From contig JAQVHG010000126.1 in assembly GCA_028696365.1 (NCBI GenBank), forward strand, positions 1-6,596: 6,596 nt of DNA, written 5' to 3'. Source of the stretch: Methanofollis sp. (GTDB lineage Archaea; Halobacteriota; Methanomicrobia; Methanomicrobiales; Methanofollaceae). Of the stretch, positions 5,871 to 6,596 are shown piece by piece. The position numbers and the translations under genes were made by a program. The notes beneath the pieces are model-generated. The model saw nothing but the letters and a program-made list of their open reading frames with translations, was not told the DNA's origin and ran no database searches. How positions within the stretch are numbered: position 1 is the stretch's first letter; each line of letters begins with the position of its first letter.

Positions 5871-6075
5871 GGGTTTCATGAATGGGACTTATTCTGTGAA
5901 GATCGAGAGATCTCTTCAAAATGACATTAAATCAGGCCGTCCATTCCTGAAATAAAGACTGAAATGAGCAGATTTCACCCTGGGTCTTGAGTGATTGTAA
6001 AGAGTATGTCGGGGTGGTGCGGGGAGACGGTGGATTTGGTGTACAATAGGAGGTCATCCCAAAAGTCTTTCCAAC

Positions 6076-6085
6076 CGCATATGCG
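6076..6085. repeat. Palindrome CGCATATGCG, first site
   Basis: This 10-bp perfect palindrome recurs at 6369-6378, and the shared stretch is CCGCATATGCGT (6075-6086 and 6368-6379). Both contain an ATG followed by CGT. Two identical palindromes 293 bases apart suggest a binding site, although the flanks differ. Confidence 0.4.
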
Positions 6086-6339
6086 TGAGCAAGGGTTCAT
6101 GCCAGATTCTAAACGGCCGGTATTCTGGTCTGTAGAATCCAGGTCATCCTATTGGATGAACATTCTTACGGGTCTCCGGGCTTAAATCGCTGTTTGAGGT
6201 GAGAATAGGGGGAAAAAATTCTCCGGTTGGGTGTTGGATATATGATCATAACGTCTTCCCATACCTCTGCGCCGGTGGCAACAGAATGCTTTCTTTCTTG
6301 TGCTATGCCGTGATTGGGAGATTCCTCTCTTAAAAAGCC

Positions 6340-6347
6340 TTTAAATA
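6340..6347 (+). promoter_or_regulatory. Strong archaeal TATA box
   Basis: TTTAAATA, preceded by the purine-rich AAAAAGCC (6332-6339) at the BRE position, is the best archaeal promoter in the window. Transcription should begin around 6368-6372, exactly at the second CGCATATGCG palindrome. The transcript would be nearly leaderless for the ATG at 6374, or would be a non-coding RNA running through repeat copy 2. Confidence 0.5.
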
Positions 6348-6368
6348 TTGTTTAAATCAATTATAAGC

Positions 6369-6378
6369 CGCATATGCG
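6369..6378. repeat. Palindrome CGCATATGCG, second site
   Basis: This is identical to the site at 6076-6085. Here it lies about 25 bases after the TATA box, where transcription should begin, so a bound protein could block initiation. That role is inferred from position only. Confidence 0.4.
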
Positions 6379-6529
6379 TAACCTCTCAGTTAATTATCGA
6401 ATTTATTTGGTCAGATTTGGGATCAGACGGAAAAAGAGATTGATCCTCTCCCCTGTGCCCCTGCGAATCAGAGCACAATCCATGAGATTTAGAGGTGCCA
6501 TATTGCCTCTGTATTCGCATACAGGATGA
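6374..6529 (+). CDS. Hypothetical very basic 51-residue ORF behind a strong promoter
   Basis: The ATG lies about 30 bases from the centre of the TATA box, the spacing of a leaderless archaeal gene. The peptide begins MRNLSVNYRIYLVRFGIRRK and is rich in Arg. It has no recognised domain and no clear membrane segment. Its second half lies inside repeat copy 2, and the equivalent frame of copy 1 does not show coding-type conservation. The promoter context is the main reason to list it; a non-coding transcript is at least as likely. Confidence 0.2.
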   Translation: MRNLSVNYRIYLVRFGIRRKKRLILSPVPLRIRAQSMRFRGAILPLYSHTG

Positions 6530-6567
6530 ATAATTATTGCTACTCATATTGGGCCTTTGGGGCCTGG
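6459..6567. repeat. Diverged 110-bp direct repeat, copy 2
   Basis: This is the partner of 5741-5850. The hairpin at the conserved place is stronger here: CTGTAT (6509-6514) pairs with ATACAG (6519-6524) around a TCGC loop. Both arms differ in sequence from copy 1 while pairing is kept. Weak similarity may continue to the window end, once a stretch of about 17 bases present only in copy 1 is skipped. Confidence 0.65.
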
Positions 6568-6596
6568 ATAAGACCCATGATCCATTGAGTATTTCG

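Larger units (their letters stand above)
5075..6596. other. Low-GC intergenic region without an intact gene
   Basis: This 1.5-kb stretch has visibly more A and T than the operon and lacks its C/G-ending codon pattern on either strand. Frames open for 60-97 codons exist, for example 5349-5591, 5588-5881 and 5991-6185. Their residues show no domain, hydrophobic pattern or codon bias, and most lack a ribosome binding site. The region does hold palindromes, a diverged 110-bp direct repeat and two TATA-like boxes, listed separately. No tRNA, rRNA or CRISPR was seen. It looks like an accessory or decayed segment. Confidence 0.6.

Noticed and set aside
6090..6112. GGGTTCATGCC resembling a tRNA T-loop
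   Set aside because: No matching T-stem, anticodon arm or acceptor stem can be drawn around it.
5991..6185. 64-codon plus-strand ORF
   Set aside because: Weak start, no domain, mixed composition and no codon bias like the operon. AGGAGGT at 6047-6053 is followed by no start codon at a working distance.

Overview
The window holds one complete ABC-transporter operon flanked by two non-coding regions rich in repeats. It most likely comes from a high-GC euryarchaeon, and a Methanomicrobiales-type methanogen would fit. The reasons are strongly C/G-ending codon use, MacB/LolD-type genes packed with 4-8 base overlaps, G-rich Shine-Dalgarno stretches, and archaeal-style TATA boxes in the low-GC flank. 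The taxon is an inference; no marker gene is present.

Layout. Positions 1-533 carry no convincing gene. They contain two copies and part of a third of an imperfect tandem repeat of about 223 bp, with hairpins at equivalent places in the copies. The last, partial copy can fold into a three-way junction just before the operon. Positions 597-4849 carry four same-strand genes: a MacB/FtsX-type permease (597-1781), a LolD/MacB-type ATPase (1774-2451), a second permease (2448-3647) and a third (3644-4849). Each gene overlaps the next, so the set should be one translationally coupled transcript. Positions 4850-6596 have clearly lower GC. They hold a short ORF (4916-5074) that may be the stump of an archaeal winged-helix regulator, a palindrome plus T-tract, several perfect palindromes, a diverged 110-bp direct repeat, TATA-like boxes and a few dubious short ORFs. 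No intact recognisable gene lies there.

How the genes work together. One ATPase with intact Walker A, Q-loop, signature, Walker B and H-loop motifs would power a membrane complex built from permeases of the four-helix MacB/FtsX topology. Such proteins couple cytoplasmic ATP hydrolysis to movement of a large extracytoplasmic domain, usually for export or extraction of lipids, peptides or lipoproteins. There are three paralogous permeases for one ATPase, which leaves open whether they form homodimers, heterodimers or alternative complexes. No MacA-like adaptor or obvious substrate gene is in the window, so the substrate is unknown.

The most interesting signals are the structured tandem repeat upstream of the operon, the permease triplication with a possible lost downstream gene, and the dispersed repeat in the 3' flank.
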